From NCBI RefSeq assembly GCF_016056375.1, contig NZ_JAEDAE010000002.1, positions 558,001-622,000 on the forward strand: a DNA stretch of 64,000 nt. Reading direction: 5' to 3'. The notes under the pieces were generated by a model, which had not been told where the DNA came from, ran no database searches, and saw only the letters and a program-made list of their open reading frames with translations. The position numbers were made by a program, and so were the translations under genes. This stretch comes from Hymenobacter negativus (GTDB lineage Bacteria > Bacteroidota > Bacteroidia > Cytophagales > Hymenobacteraceae). How positions within the stretch are numbered: position 1 is the first letter of the stretch; each line of letters opens with the position of its first letter. Positions 16,454-25,189 of the stretch are shown piece after piece.

Positions 16454-16903
16454 ATGCCTCTCGAACCCGGCCAACCCGCCCCCGATTTCACCGCCCAGGA
16501 CCAGGACGGCAACACCGTCAGCCTGCACGCGCTGCGCGGCCAGAAAGTCGCCCTTTACTTTTACCCCAAAGACGATACCCCCGGCTGCACCGCCCAGGCC
16601 TGCAACCTGCGCGACCACCAGGAAGAGCTCAAAGCCCACAACATCCAGGTTATCGGCGTGAGCATTGATGGCGAGGCCGCGCACAAGAAATTCGCCCTCA
16701 AGTACGACCTGCCCTTCCCGCTGCTCGTCGATACCGACAAGACCATCGTGCAGGCCTATGGCGTGTGGCAGGAAAAGAAAAACTACGGCAAGACCTACAT
16801 GGGCACCGTCCGCACCACTTTCCTGATTGACGAAAACGGCCTGATTGAAAAGATTATCAAGAAAGTCGACACCAAAGAGCACGCCGCCCAACTGCTGAAG
16901 TAG
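16454..16903 (+). CDS. bcp: Thiol peroxidase Bcp (peroxiredoxin Q)
   Basis: 149-aa thioredoxin-dependent peroxiredoxin that reduces hydroperoxides in the cytoplasm. The peroxidatic Cys45 is in YPKDDTPGCTAQAC, and Cys50 provides the resolving thiol five residues on, as in the atypical two-cysteine Bcp proteins. Pro42-Gly44 and the Arg in VRTTFLID complete the active site. Length is normal for the family. Confidence 0.95.
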   Translation: MPLEPGQPAPDFTAQDQDGNTVSLHALRGQKVALYFYPKDDTPGCTAQACNLRDHQEELKAHNIQVIGVSIDGEAAHKKFALKYDLPFPLLVDTDKTIVQAYGVWQEKKNYGKTYMGTVRTTFLIDENGLIEKIIKKVDTKEHAAQLLK

Positions 16904-16963
16904 CCCTGATAAGTGGCAGTGCTTCGCCTCGGAACGGGGCGGTTAGCCCATCCCGCCATTTAC

Positions 16964-16971
16964 TACCTTTA
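16964..16971 (+). promoter_or_regulatory. Possible -7 element of the transketolase locus
   Basis: TACCTTTA matches TAnnTTTG at 7 of 8 positions, 25 nt before the ATG at 16996. The -33 region is poor (GTTAG near 16942), so the call is tentative. Confidence 0.35.
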
Positions 16972-16995
16972 CCCACCGAACCCAACTATTCCCAC

Positions 16996-17883
16996 ATGGC
17001 CGATACCACCACCACCAAAACCGTTGAGCAGCCCGAGAAATCGAACGAAGAGCTGAAGGAAATTGCCACCCAAGTGCGCCGCGACATCGTGCGCATGGTG
17101 CACGCCGTGAACTCGGGCCACCCCGGCGGCTCGCTCGGCTGCACCGATTTGTTTGTGGCCCTCTTCTTCAAGGTGATGAAGCACCACCCCGAGCCCTTCG
17201 ACATGGACGGCAAGGACCAGGATATTTTCTTCCTGTCCAACGGCCACATTTCGGCCACTTGGTACTCGGTGCTGGCTCGCTCTGGCTACTTCCCCATCAG
17301 CGAGCTAAGCACGTTCCGCAAACTCAACTCGCGCCTGCAGGGCCATCCCACCACCCACGAAGGTTTGCCGGGCATCCGGGTGGCCTCCGGCTCGCTGGGC
17401 CAGGGCCTGAGCGTGGCCTGCGGCGCGGCCCAGGCCAAAAAGATGAACGGCGACAAGCAGCGCGTGTTCGTGCTCATGGGCGACGGCGAGCTTGAGGAAG
17501 GCCAGAACTGGGAGGCCGCCCTCTACGCCAGCCACCACAAAATCGACAACCTGGTGGCCATCGTGGACCGCAACGGCCAGCAGATTGACGGCTCGACCGA
17601 CGAAATCGGCGGCCTCGGCGATGTGGCCGAGAAGTTCAAAGCCTTCGGCTGGCACGTCATTGAAGGCGACGGCAACCACTTCGAAGCCCTCATCCCCCTC
17701 CTCGAAAACTGCGTGGCCGCCACCGGAAAGGCCAAGCCCGTCATGTTCGTAATGGACACGAAAATGGGCTTCGGCGTCGATTTCATGATGGATGGCCACA
17801 AGTGGCACGGCGTGGCTCCGAACGATGCCCAGCTGGCTACGGCGCTCGATGAGCTGAAAGTAGGCACCGAAGGCGACTACTAG
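16996..17883 (+). CDS. Transketolase, N-terminal (thiamine diphosphate-binding) subunit
   Basis: 295-aa subunit of a split transketolase, the pentose-phosphate enzyme that moves two-carbon units. The ThDP/Mg motif is GDGELEEGQNWEAAL at 162-176 with D191/N193, and NSGHPGGSLGCTDL (39-52) and SNGHISATWY are typical. An acidic/Thr-rich first 20 residues are unconserved. The matching pyrimidine-binding subunit is at 19993-20949, separated from it by two unrelated-looking genes. The subunits must pair to form the active site. Confidence 0.93.
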   Translation: MADTTTTKTVEQPEKSNEELKEIATQVRRDIVRMVHAVNSGHPGGSLGCTDLFVALFFKVMKHHPEPFDMDGKDQDIFFLSNGHISATWYSVLARSGYFPISELSTFRKLNSRLQGHPTTHEGLPGIRVASGSLGQGLSVACGAAQAKKMNGDKQRVFVLMGDGELEEGQNWEAALYASHHKIDNLVAIVDRNGQQIDGSTDEIGGLGDVAEKFKAFGWHVIEGDGNHFEALIPLLENCVAATGKAKPVMFVMDTKMGFGVDFMMDGHKWHGVAPNDAQLATALDELKVGTEGDY

Positions 17884-17899
17884 GTCGCGGCTGTTGTTC

Positions 17900-19309
17900 A
17901 TGCTGCCGCGCTTGCTCCGGGCCTTGTGTTTCCTGTTGCTGGCAGCCCCGCTGGGGCTGCCAGTACAGGACGCGCGTGCCCAAAACGCCCCGCCCGAAAA
18001 GCCCAAGGTCACCCGTATTCTGTTCCTGCTCGATGCCTCGGGCTCGATGATGGCGCCCTGGGAGGGCCAGCCCCGCTGGGAAGTGGCCAAGCGCATGCTC
18101 AGCAAAATGGTCGACTCGCTTAACGCCTATCCCAACCTGGAGCTGGGCCTGCGCGTGTACGGCCACCAGTTCCCGAATGCCGAGAAAAACTGCCAGGACT
18201 CGAAGCTGGAAGTGGCCTTCGCGCCCCGCAACGCCGCCGCTATCAAGAAGAAGCTGACCACGCTCAAGGCCCAGGGCAACACGCCCATCACGTACTCGCT
18301 GGAGCAGTCGGCCAACGATTTCCCCACCGATAAGCAGTCCCGCAACGTGCTGCTGCTGATAACCGACGGCCTCGAATCGTGCAACCGCGACCCCTGCGCG
18401 GCCTCCCTGGCCCTGCAGCGCAAGCACGTTTTCCTGAAGCCCTTCGTCATCGGCATCGGGGCCGAGCGCGACTTTGGCAAGCAGCTCGAATGCCTCGGCC
18501 AGTATTACAACGCCGCCGAGGTGAAGACCTTCCGCACGGTGATGAACGACGTCATCGCCAAAACACTGAGCAAAACCACCGTCAGCGTCAACCTCACCGA
18601 CGCCAACGGCAAGCCCGTGGAAACGAACGTCAACATGACTTTCGTGAACAACGTGACCGAGCAGCCCGAGTACAACTACGTGCACTACCGCGACGCCCAG
18701 GGCAAGGCCGACGTGCTCGACATCGACGCCCTGCAGAGCTACGACCTCGTGATAAACACCGTGCCGCCCGTGCGCCAGGCCAACATTCCCATCGTCCCCG
18801 GTAAGGCCAACGTGCTCACCTACAAAACCCCGCAGGGCACCCTCTGGCTGCAAAACCCGCCGCTCACGCCCAATCCCTATGGCACCATCCGGGCCGTTGT
18901 GCGCAACCCTGCCGGGGCTACCATCACGGCCGGCACCTTCGGCACCCGCCAGAAGCTGCTGGCCGGCAACTACGAAGTCGAAGCCCTGACCCTGCCGCGC
19001 ACCGTGCGCCGCCTCACCATCAAGCAGGGCCAGGAATACACCTTCACCTACGATGCCCCCGGCACCCTCAACATCACCTCCGACCTGAAAGGCTACGGCA
19101 GCATCTACCAGCTGAATGACGACGAGTCGCAAACCTGGATTTACGACCTGCCGCAGGGTGGCAGCAGCAAAATCAACCTTCCCATGCAGCCCGGCGCTTA
19201 CCGCTTGGTATTCCGCACCGGTACCAGCAATGGCAGCAAATACACGGACGTGCGCAACTTCAGCATCCGCAGCGGGCAGACAACTTCAGTAGCCATTTTT
19301 GGAAAGTAG
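17900..19309 (+). CDS. Secreted von Willebrand factor A domain protein
   Basis: 469-aa exported protein with a signal peptide (about 1-28, ending ARAQ), a VWA domain (about 38-210) with an intact MIDAS DASGSM at 45-50, the Thr in GNTPITYSL, and the Asp in LLLITDGLESC, followed by beta-rich C-terminal regions (about 220-469) that may form Ig-like or carboxypeptidase-regulatory-like domains. I take the ATG at 17900; a TTG six nt earlier is in frame. It starts 16 nt after the first transketolase half and ends 2 nt before a membrane-protein gene, so all four are likely one transcript. Its ligand and role are unknown. Confidence 0.85.
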   Translation: MLPRLLRALCFLLLAAPLGLPVQDARAQNAPPEKPKVTRILFLLDASGSMMAPWEGQPRWEVAKRMLSKMVDSLNAYPNLELGLRVYGHQFPNAEKNCQDSKLEVAFAPRNAAAIKKKLTTLKAQGNTPITYSLEQSANDFPTDKQSRNVLLLITDGLESCNRDPCAASLALQRKHVFLKPFVIGIGAERDFGKQLECLGQYYNAAEVKTFRTVMNDVIAKTLSKTTVSVNLTDANGKPVETNVNMTFVNNVTEQPEYNYVHYRDAQGKADVLDIDALQSYDLVINTVPPVRQANIPIVPGKANVLTYKTPQGTLWLQNPPLTPNPYGTIRAVVRNPAGATITAGTFGTRQKLLAGNYEVEALTLPRTVRRLTIKQGQEYTFTYDAPGTLNITSDLKGYGSIYQLNDDESQTWIYDLPQGGSSKINLPMQPGAYRLVFRTGTSNGSKYTDVRNFSIRSGQTTSVAIFGK

Positions 19310-19311
19310 CT

Positions 19312-19947
19312 ATGGAAGTAAGAGTTGAAAGCAAGAGCTTCTTATACGATGTGCTACTGCCTAAGCTGGAACCGGCTTCTTGGGTATTAGCCATTTGGGG
19401 GTTTATAGCAAGTTGGAATCAGCTGGCAGGCGGAGATGTTTTTTTGATTATTGGGTTAGCTAATCTTGCGCTCGTATACTATCTGAGTGCTTACAAACCC
19501 AGGAGTCTAACGAATACTCATGGACCAAACTTCGAGTCTGTTGCTAGTCAGCAGCAAATTTTGAATACATCGCAGGATACCTCTTTTCTGCTAGACACTC
19601 TTGCACCCAAGCTTATTGGGATAAGTGGTGCAGTTGTCCTTATCGGAACATTATTTAAACTTCTGTTTTGGAGTGGTAGCGCCATCATGCTAACTGTTGG
19701 CACTGCAACCATGGTGCTGGTCGTTTTGCTGATGGCATTGAATCAGCGCTTGAATAGGCGGGCAGTTGTGTTGGCGGCAATTGGAATTATAATGCTTACT
19801 GTTTCATCTGAAACTCTGATGCGCCAATTGCACCGCGACGACCCGCAACTAGTAGAATTGATGGTTTACCAGATACACCATCCTCATGACCGCGCCGCCG
19901 CAGATGCGGTCCGAATCCATATAAACCGAAAACGCATTCAGCGTTAA
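19312..19947 (+). CDS. Orphan membrane protein, unknown function
   Basis: 211-aa protein with about five hydrophobic segments, at about 22-36, 42-60, 100-120, 125-143 and 148-163, and a soluble charged C-terminus rich in His and Arg. It starts 2 nt after the VWA gene stop, implying coupling. It is markedly more AT-rich than the GC-rich genes on either side. I recognise no family; it might be a membrane partner of the VWA protein, by position only. Confidence 0.65.
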   Translation: MEVRVESKSFLYDVLLPKLEPASWVLAIWGFIASWNQLAGGDVFLIIGLANLALVYYLSAYKPRSLTNTHGPNFESVASQQQILNTSQDTSFLLDTLAPKLIGISGAVVLIGTLFKLLFWSGSAIMLTVGTATMVLVVLLMALNQRLNRRAVVLAAIGIIMLTVSSETLMRQLHRDDPQLVELMVYQIHHPHDRAAADAVRIHINRKRIQR

Positions 19948-19992
19948 ACTCATTGCAACGTCAAGCCGCTCACGGCTCCAAATCAATTCCCA

Positions 19993-20949
19993 ATGAAAGA
20001 CTTCCCCTACACCGAATCGAAAGATACCCGCAGCGGCTTCGGCGCTGGCCTGGCCGAGTTGGGCGCCAGCAACCCCAATGTAGTAGCCCTCTGCGCCGAC
20101 CTCACCGGCTCGCTCAAGATGGACGCCTTCAAAAAGGCCTTCCCCGAGCGGTTCTTCCAGGTCGGCATTGCCGAGGCCAACATGATGGGCGTAGCCGCCG
20201 GCATGACCATTGGCGGCAAAATCCCCTTCACGGGCACCTTTGCCAACTTCAGCACCGGCCGCGTCTACGACCAGATTCGCCAGAGCATTGCTTACTCGGG
20301 CAAAAACGTGAAAATCTGCGCCTCCCACGCCGGCCTCACGCTGGGCGAAGACGGCGCCACCCATCAGATTCTGGAAGACCTCGGCATGATGAAAATGCTG
20401 CCCGGCATGACCGTCATCAACCCCTGCGACTACAACCAGACCAAAGCCGCCACCATCGCCATTGCCGACCACGAAGGCCCCGTGTACCTGCGCTTCGGTC
20501 GCCCCGTAGTGCCCAATTTCACGCCCGCCGACCAGAAATTTGAAATCGGCAAAGCCTGGACCCTGAACGAAGGCACCGACGTGAGCATCTTTGCCACCGG
20601 CCACCTCGTGTGGAAGGCCGTGTTGGCCGGCAAGCTCCTGGCCGAGAAAGGCATCAACGCCGAAATCATCAACATCCACACCATCAAGCCGCTCGACGCC
20701 GAAGCCATCCTCGCCTCGGCCCGCAAAACAGGCTGCGTGGTAACGGCCGAAGAACACCAGATGAACGGCGGCCTCGGCGACAGTATCGCCCAGCTGCTGG
20801 CCCGCGAAGAGCCCCTGCCCCTGGAAATGGTGGCCGTGCACGACAGCTTCGGCGAAAGCGGCACCCCCGACCAGCTGATGGAGAAATACCACCTCAACGA
20901 AGCCGCCATCGTGGAAGCCGTGGAAGCGGTGATGAAGCGGAGGAAGTAG
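19993..20949 (+). CDS. Transketolase, C-terminal subunit
   Basis: 318-aa second half of the split transketolase. The pyrimidine domain covers about 10-170 (ADLTGSLKMDAF, VGIAEANMMGVAAGM with the catalytic Glu, FSTGRVYDQIRQSIAYSG, SHAGLTLGEDGATHQ), and the C-terminal domain is at about 185-318 (VVTAEEHQMNGGLGDSIAQLL). It pairs with the product of 16996-17883. A clear terminator follows at 20967-21003. Confidence 0.93.
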   Translation: MKDFPYTESKDTRSGFGAGLAELGASNPNVVALCADLTGSLKMDAFKKAFPERFFQVGIAEANMMGVAAGMTIGGKIPFTGTFANFSTGRVYDQIRQSIAYSGKNVKICASHAGLTLGEDGATHQILEDLGMMKMLPGMTVINPCDYNQTKAATIAIADHEGPVYLRFGRPVVPNFTPADQKFEIGKAWTLNEGTDVSIFATGHLVWKAVLAGKLLAEKGINAEIINIHTIKPLDAEAILASARKTGCVVTAEEHQMNGGLGDSIAQLLAREEPLPLEMVAVHDSFGESGTPDQLMEKYHLNEAAIVEAVEAVMKRRK

Positions 20950-20966
20950 GTATCGACTGGCCATCA

Positions 20967-21003
20967 AAATGCCCCGCAACAGCACTGCTATTGCGGGGCA
21001 TTT
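20967..21003 (+). terminator. Rho-independent terminator
   Basis: Perfect 13-bp stem (20967-20979 with 20991-21003) followed by GCATTTTTG, 17 nt after the transketolase C-terminal gene. Confidence 0.85.
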
Positions 21004-21073
21004 GCATTTTTGCCGGGCTGTGAAAATTGATTTTATTTGTGCTTCCCGATTATCAAAAAATGCACGCTGGTAA

Positions 21074-21454
21074 ATGAAAAAGCTGATGCTAGCCGCCGGA
21101 TTTGGTGGGGTAATTCTTTTTAACGCATCTACCTCGGCACTGGCCCAGGCCGGGCACGCCTCCGAGCTAAAATATGGCAAATACGGTTGCACGGCCAGCA
21201 AATACAGAGGCGGTTTTTACGAATACACGCCCCGGGGTTCATTCACAATTAATAAGAATGGTACCTACACATATCAAGGCTTTGAAAAGCCGAGTGCAGG
21301 AAAATTCAGCGTTGACAAAACCGGAAATCTGCTGTTTTCGGGCGGCTATTTAGATAAGGGCAAGGCCGAAAAAATAGACCGGCCTAATAAGTTTTTTCTG
21401 GTCTTTCCGACCAATCCGGATAATCGGTGGACTTGTTCCTGCACCGATAAATGA
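21074..21454 (+). CDS. Secreted protein, unknown function
   Basis: 126-aa protein with a signal peptide (about 1-25, ALAQA). The mature part is a short beta-rich domain with YGKYGCTASKY, GSFTINKNGTYTYQG and a C-terminal CSC motif (WTCSCTDK). Repeated tyrosine/glycine strands and three cysteines suggest a small disulfide-bonded periplasmic or surface fold. I do not recognise the family. It stands alone, with terminator-bounded neighbours. Confidence 0.7.
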   Translation: MKKLMLAAGFGGVILFNASTSALAQAGHASELKYGKYGCTASKYRGGFYEYTPRGSFTINKNGTYTYQGFEKPSAGKFSVDKTGNLLFSGGYLDKGKAEKIDRPNKFFLVFPTNPDNRWTCSCTDK

Positions 21455-21651
21455 TGTCAGGTCATTCATAAAATGCCCGTTGAACCATAGTGCAGAATAG
21501 GTGCTGTGAGTGCCAAAAGCTCGATTTGTAGCAGGCTGACAGGGTACGCGTTGCGAACAAGTTGGCCGGCGGCTGGTAATTTATCCGGGTTCGGGTTAAA
21601 CATTGCCGCCCCTGCGCCATCCAACAGGCCATTTCCGCAAGTATCGCGCGT

Positions 21652-22200
21652 TTGGAAGACCACGAAATTCTCCTCAAGTTCCAGGACCCCGCCAGCCGCA
21701 ACCTGGCGTTCAACCAGCTCGTGCGCAAGTACCAGAGCAAGGTGTACTGGCACGTGCGCAAGATGGTGGTGGACCACGACGACGCCGACGACCTCACCCA
21801 GGACGTGTTTGTGAAGGTGTGGAAACACCTCTCAACCTTCCGGCAGGATGCCCAGCTTTTCACCTGGATTTACCGCATTGCCACCAACGAGTGCCTGAAT
21901 TTCCTGAGCAGCAAGCGCCGTAAGTTCCTGTTGCCGCTTACGGACGTAGGGGCCGAGCTGGCCGCCAAAATCGAAGCCGACCCCGCCATTGCCGGCGATG
22001 AAATTGAGCTAAAGCTCCAAAAAGCCATTCTGCGCCTGCCCGATAAGCAGCGCCTCGTCTTCAACCTGCGCTACTACGACGAGATGCCCTACGAGCAAAT
22101 GGCCGAAGTAACGGGCACCAGCGTGGGCGCGTTGAAAGCCAGTTACCACCACGCCGTGAAGAAAGTGGAAGAGTACGTGACCCGCACCACCGACGACTAA
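21652..22200 (+). CDS. ECF-type RNA polymerase sigma factor
   Basis: 182-aa sigma-70 family, extracytoplasmic-function type. Region 2 (about 8-85) contains FNQLVRKYQSKVYWHVRKMV, DADDLTQDVFVKVW and TWIYRIATNECLNFL. Region 4 (about 120-175) has LPDKQRLVFNLRYYDEMPYEQMAEVTG and SVGALKASYHHAVKKVEEY. The start is a TTG at 21652. It heads an operon with a membrane protein (gap 65 nt) and a Spy-like periplasmic protein, a common Bacteroidota envelope-stress arrangement in which the second gene plays the anti-sigma role. Confidence 0.92.
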   Translation: MEDHEILLKFQDPASRNLAFNQLVRKYQSKVYWHVRKMVVDHDDADDLTQDVFVKVWKHLSTFRQDAQLFTWIYRIATNECLNFLSSKRRKFLLPLTDVGAELAAKIEADPAIAGDEIELKLQKAILRLPDKQRLVFNLRYYDEMPYEQMAEVTGTSVGALKASYHHAVKKVEEYVTRTTDD

Positions 22201-22265
22201 CCCCGCCCCGCACAATTTTTTACTGGCGGAATTAAACGCTGCCCCCGCCTTTTCATCCAACCATC

Positions 22266-22733
22266 ATGAAAACTGCTTTTAAGCTCGACGCGCACCCTCG
22301 GCGGCCCCGCCCGCTGCTGAGTGAGCCGCCCGCGGGCTACTTCGATAAACTGCCGACCCAAATAATGGCCCGGCTGCCCCAGGCCGATGCCCGTGAAACT
22401 GCGCTGGGCTGGGGCTGGCTCAGCTTCCTGTCGCCGGCGCTGCGTACCGGCTTGGCCTCGGTGGCCGTGCTGGGCGGGTTTGCTGCCTCGTTTTATATGA
22501 GCGGCAGTGCGCCGCTGGTGCCTGCCACAGCCGCCACCGCCTCGCTCGATGCCGTGCCGCGTACCGAGCTGGTGGGCTACCTGCTCACGAGCGGGGCCCG
22601 CGTCGAAAACTCCGACCTGGCCGTGCTCACCGCCGCCCATCCGGCTATCACCAAGGGCTTCCTGCACGCCTCAGAAGAGGAGCTGAACGACGCGCTGGAC
22701 GCGCAACCTTCCGACGAATCAACGTACCTCTAA
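22266..22733 (+). CDS. Single-pass membrane protein, probable anti-sigma partner
   Basis: 155-aa protein with a cytoplasmic N-terminus containing EPPAGYFDKLPTQIMARL (about 21-38), a motif common in Bacteroidota proteins encoded after ECF sigma factors, one TM segment (about 60-80) and an extracytoplasmic tail with ELVGYLLTSGARVENSDLAVL and an acidic EEELNDALD near the end. It lacks a recognisable zinc anti-sigma motif. The position directly after the sigma gene suggests it holds that factor at the membrane; this is inference. Confidence 0.7.
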   Translation: MKTAFKLDAHPRRPRPLLSEPPAGYFDKLPTQIMARLPQADARETALGWGWLSFLSPALRTGLASVAVLGGFAASFYMSGSAPLVPATAATASLDAVPRTELVGYLLTSGARVENSDLAVLTAAHPAITKGFLHASEEELNDALDAQPSDESTYL

Positions 22734-22757
22734 TTTCTGTATTCCTACCTTGCTATC

Positions 22758-23249
22758 ATGTCCGTTTTATCATCCATGTTTCGTTTGCTGAGCCTTGCGG
22801 CTTTGCTGCTGGTGCTGGCACCTGCCGCGCACGCCCAGGGCGGGCTGGGCGGTGGAGGCCGCAAAGGCCAGCGCCTCGGCCAGCTCGAAAACGCCAAAAT
22901 TGCCTTCATCACTACCCGCGTTTCGCTCACCCAGGACCAGGCCCAGAAGTTCTGGCCGCTCTACAATGAATTCTCCGACCGCCGCCGCGAACTCAACCGC
23001 AGCGGCCGCCTGCTGCGCCGCGACATCACCGAAGGCATGACCGACCAGCAAATCCGCGACAACCTCACGCAGTCCTTCGCCCTGCGTCAGCAGGAGCTGA
23101 ACCTGGAGAAGGAGTATTTTGATAAGTTTCAGAAAGTCATTTCCCTACGCCAGGTCGCCCAGCTGTTTCAGGCCGAGCGTGACTTCACCAAGGAGGTTAT
23201 CAAGCGCGTAGCTGGAACTGGTGCACAATCCGCTATTGACACCAACTGA
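22758..23249 (+). CDS. Spy/CpxP-like periplasmic protein
   Basis: 163-aa exported protein with a signal peptide (about 1-26, AHAQ), a Gly-rich spacer (GGLGGGGRKG) and a long helical part. The segment SLTQDQAQKFWPLYNEFSD resembles the LTxxQ motif of Spy/CpxP-type chaperone-like proteins, followed by heptad-rich helices. It probably senses or buffers envelope stress together with the sigma/membrane-protein pair upstream (gap 24 nt). MFRLLS at codon 7 is an alternative start. A terminator follows. Confidence 0.75.
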   Translation: MSVLSSMFRLLSLAALLLVLAPAAHAQGGLGGGGRKGQRLGQLENAKIAFITTRVSLTQDQAQKFWPLYNEFSDRRRELNRSGRLLRRDITEGMTDQQIRDNLTQSFALRQQELNLEKEYFDKFQKVISLRQVAQLFQAERDFTKEVIKRVAGTGAQSAIDTN

Positions 23250-23275
23250 GTCTGTTTCTTGCTGAGCTATGCCGA

Positions 23276-23301
23276 GAGGCCGCTGTCCCCGCAGCGGCCT
23301 C
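23276..23301 (+). terminator. Rho-independent terminator
   Basis: A 10-bp GC-rich stem (23276-23285 with 23292-23301) followed by TTTATTTTT, ending the sigma-factor operon. Confidence 0.85.
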
Positions 23302-23367
23302 TTTATTTTTGCAGGATAATCGAAAGCATAGTCTTAGCTGTTTGTGCTCAATTGTGCATCGTTGCCA

Positions 23368-23398
23368 AAATCCGATAAATCCGTCAAATCCGTGGTCC
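23368..23398 (+). repeat. 9-bp tandem repeat (AAATCCGTN) at the 5' end of the aminotransferase gene
   Basis: Three units AAATCCGAT, AAATCCGTC, AAATCCGTG followed by GTCC. The same unit occurs four times inside the NFACT gene at 36811-36850, also ending in GTCC and in the same codon phase (Lys-Ser-Val). It makes the upstream part of the aminotransferase reading frame suspect as coding sequence. Confidence 0.7.
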
Positions 23399-24627
23399 TT
23401 ACCCCCCGCCAACTATTTCTGCGCCACCAAGCCCAAACCTCCGATTTTCCGCTGCTGCTGGAAATTGAGCGGGCCGAAGGCGTGTACATGTACGGCCCCG
23501 ATGGCCGCCGCTACCTCGACCTGATTTCGGGCATCGGCGTGAGCAACGTGGGCCACCGCCACCCGCGCGTGCTGGCCGGCATTCAGGCCCAGCTCGATAA
23601 GTACCTGCACCTGATGGTGTACGGCGAGCTGGTGCAGGCCGTGCCCGCGCAGCTGGCCGAGGCCATCCACCAGACCTTGCCCGCGCAGCTTGATTCGGTG
23701 TTTTTCACCAACTCCGGCACTGAGGCAATTGAGGGCGCGCTGAAGCTAGCCAAGCGCCACACCGGCCGCACCGAGCTCATTTCCTGCCTCAACGCCTACC
23801 ACGGCTCCACGCACGGCGCGCTGTCCATCACGGGCTCCGAGGGCTTCAAAAACAGCTTCCGCCCGCTGCTGCCCGACGTGCGCCACATCCGCCACAACGA
23901 GCTGGCCGACCTTGCACTCATCACCGAGCGCACGGCCGCCGTGGTCATCGAAACCGTGCAGGGCGAGGCCGGCGTGCGCGTGCCCAGCCCCGGTTACCTG
24001 CCCGCCCTGCGCGCCCGCTGCTCCGAAGTAGGCGCGCTGCTTATTCTTGACGAAATTCAGTGCGGCTACGGGCGCACCGGCACCATGTGGGCCTTCGAGC
24101 AGTTCGGCATCGAGCCCGACATTCTGGTGTGTGCCAAGGGCATGGGCGGCGGCATGCCCATCGGCGCCTTCATTTCGAGCACCGAAATAATGTCGGGCTT
24201 CAAGACCAACCCCATTCTAGGACACTGCACCACTTTCGGCGGGCACCCGGTGAGCTGCGCGGCGGCCCTGGCTACGCTGCAGGTGATGCAGGATGAGCGG
24301 CTGGCGGAAGGCGTGGCCGCCAAAGCGGAGCGGTTTCGGGCGCAACTGCGGCACCCGGCCATCCGGGCGGTACGTGGCCGTGGCCTGATGATGGCCGTAG
24401 AATTTGACTCTTTCGCTGTGCTCAAACCCATCATCGACCACGCCCTGGAGCGCGAAGGCATTCTCACCGACTGGTTCCTGTTCTGCGACAACTCCCTGCG
24501 CCTAGCCCCACCGCTCACCATCAGCGAGGCCGAGATTGACGAAGCCTGCGCCGCGCTGCTGCGGGCTATCGAGCACATTACCCGTGGGGGTGGGGGGATA
24601 TCCGACAGGGCCGGTCAGACTAATTAA
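23392..24627 (+). CDS. Class III pyridoxal-phosphate aminotransferase
   Basis: Aminotransferase of the ornithine/acetylornithine/gamma-aminobutyrate group, 411 aa from the GTG at 23392. Family motifs are GVSNVGHRHPRV, FFTNSGTEAIEGALKLAKR (phosphate-binding loop), NAYHGSTHGALS, VIETVQGEAGV, LILDEIQCGYGRTG (PLP ring Asp) and the Schiff-base Lys in LVCAKGMGGGMP. The frame is open back to a GTG at 23344, but that extension is a 9-bp tandem repeat, so I start just inside its end. The exact amino donor cannot be told. The last 20 residues (GGGGISDRAGQTN) look non-conserved. Confidence 0.88.
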   Translation: MVLTPRQLFLRHQAQTSDFPLLLEIERAEGVYMYGPDGRRYLDLISGIGVSNVGHRHPRVLAGIQAQLDKYLHLMVYGELVQAVPAQLAEAIHQTLPAQLDSVFFTNSGTEAIEGALKLAKRHTGRTELISCLNAYHGSTHGALSITGSEGFKNSFRPLLPDVRHIRHNELADLALITERTAAVVIETVQGEAGVRVPSPGYLPALRARCSEVGALLILDEIQCGYGRTGTMWAFEQFGIEPDILVCAKGMGGGMPIGAFISSTEIMSGFKTNPILGHCTTFGGHPVSCAAALATLQVMQDERLAEGVAAKAERFRAQLRHPAIRAVRGRGLMMAVEFDSFAVLKPIIDHALEREGILTDWFLFCDNSLRLAPPLTISEAEIDEACAALLRAIEHITRGGGGISDRAGQTN

Positions 24628-24658
24628 GCACCAGCAGCCGGCACGTAGCATCAAAAAA

Positions 24659-24698
24659 CGGCCCTTTGGCAATCCAACTTCGGATTGCCAAAGGGCCG
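24659..24698. terminator. Bidirectional terminator
   Basis: Perfect 17-bp stem (24659-24675 with 24682-24698), loop AACTTC, between the convergent aminotransferase and TerB genes. Confidence 0.85.
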
Positions 24699-24727
24699 CT
24701 GCTGTTTCGGGGCACCCAATGAAAAGA

Positions 24728-25189
24728 TTATTCCAATACCACGTTGGGCCGCGGCAACTCGTTGTAGTTCAGGAATGAGGTGCTTTCTTCCTTGATGCGG
24801 TCCTTGGGCAGGCCGTCTTTCACGCCCTGCGAAATCTTGCGCACCAGCACGCCCACAATGGCTTTGCGGAAGCCCAGCTTCTCGGCCATCATGATGCAGA
24901 AGTCCATCTCGGTTTCGTCTACGATGCCGTCAGCCAGCATCATGTCCACGAGGTCGAAAATCTGGTCGAACCGCTCCGAGTCGGTGGTGGGCAGGTCATT
25001 GCTGCTGCCTTTCGAGCCCGACACCAGCGCCTGCACTTCAGAGCTGCTGATGCCGTTCTTCTTGCCCACCGCAAGGATGAAATTCATCTCCCGGGCGTCG
25101 ATGTGGCCGTCGGCTTTAGCCAGCGCCGCGAGGTTCAACAGGTGGCTTTTGATTTTTTTAGCCTGCTCATTTTCGAAAAAACCGAACAT
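24728..25189 (-). CDS. TerB-family protein
   Basis: 153-aa cytoplasmic helical protein of the TerB/DjlA-like family. Two pseudo-repeats carry the acidic motif: LAALAKADGHIDAREMNFI (about 21-39) and DMMLADGIVDETEMDFCIMMAEKLG (about 82-106). These resemble the metal-binding aspartates of TerB. It is a single gene with no ter operon around it, so tellurite resistance should not be assumed. Confidence 0.82.
   Translation of the reverse strand: MFGFFENEQAKKIKSHLLNLAALAKADGHIDAREMNFILAVGKKNGISSSEVQALVSGSKGSSNDLPTTDSERFDQIFDLVDMMLADGIVDETEMDFCIMMAEKLGFRKAIVGVLVRKISQGVKDGLPKDRIKEESTSFLNYNELPRPNVVLE

Noticed and set aside
24728..25189. Tellurite-resistance operon
   Set aside because: Only a TerB-like gene is present; TerC, TerD and others are not next to it.
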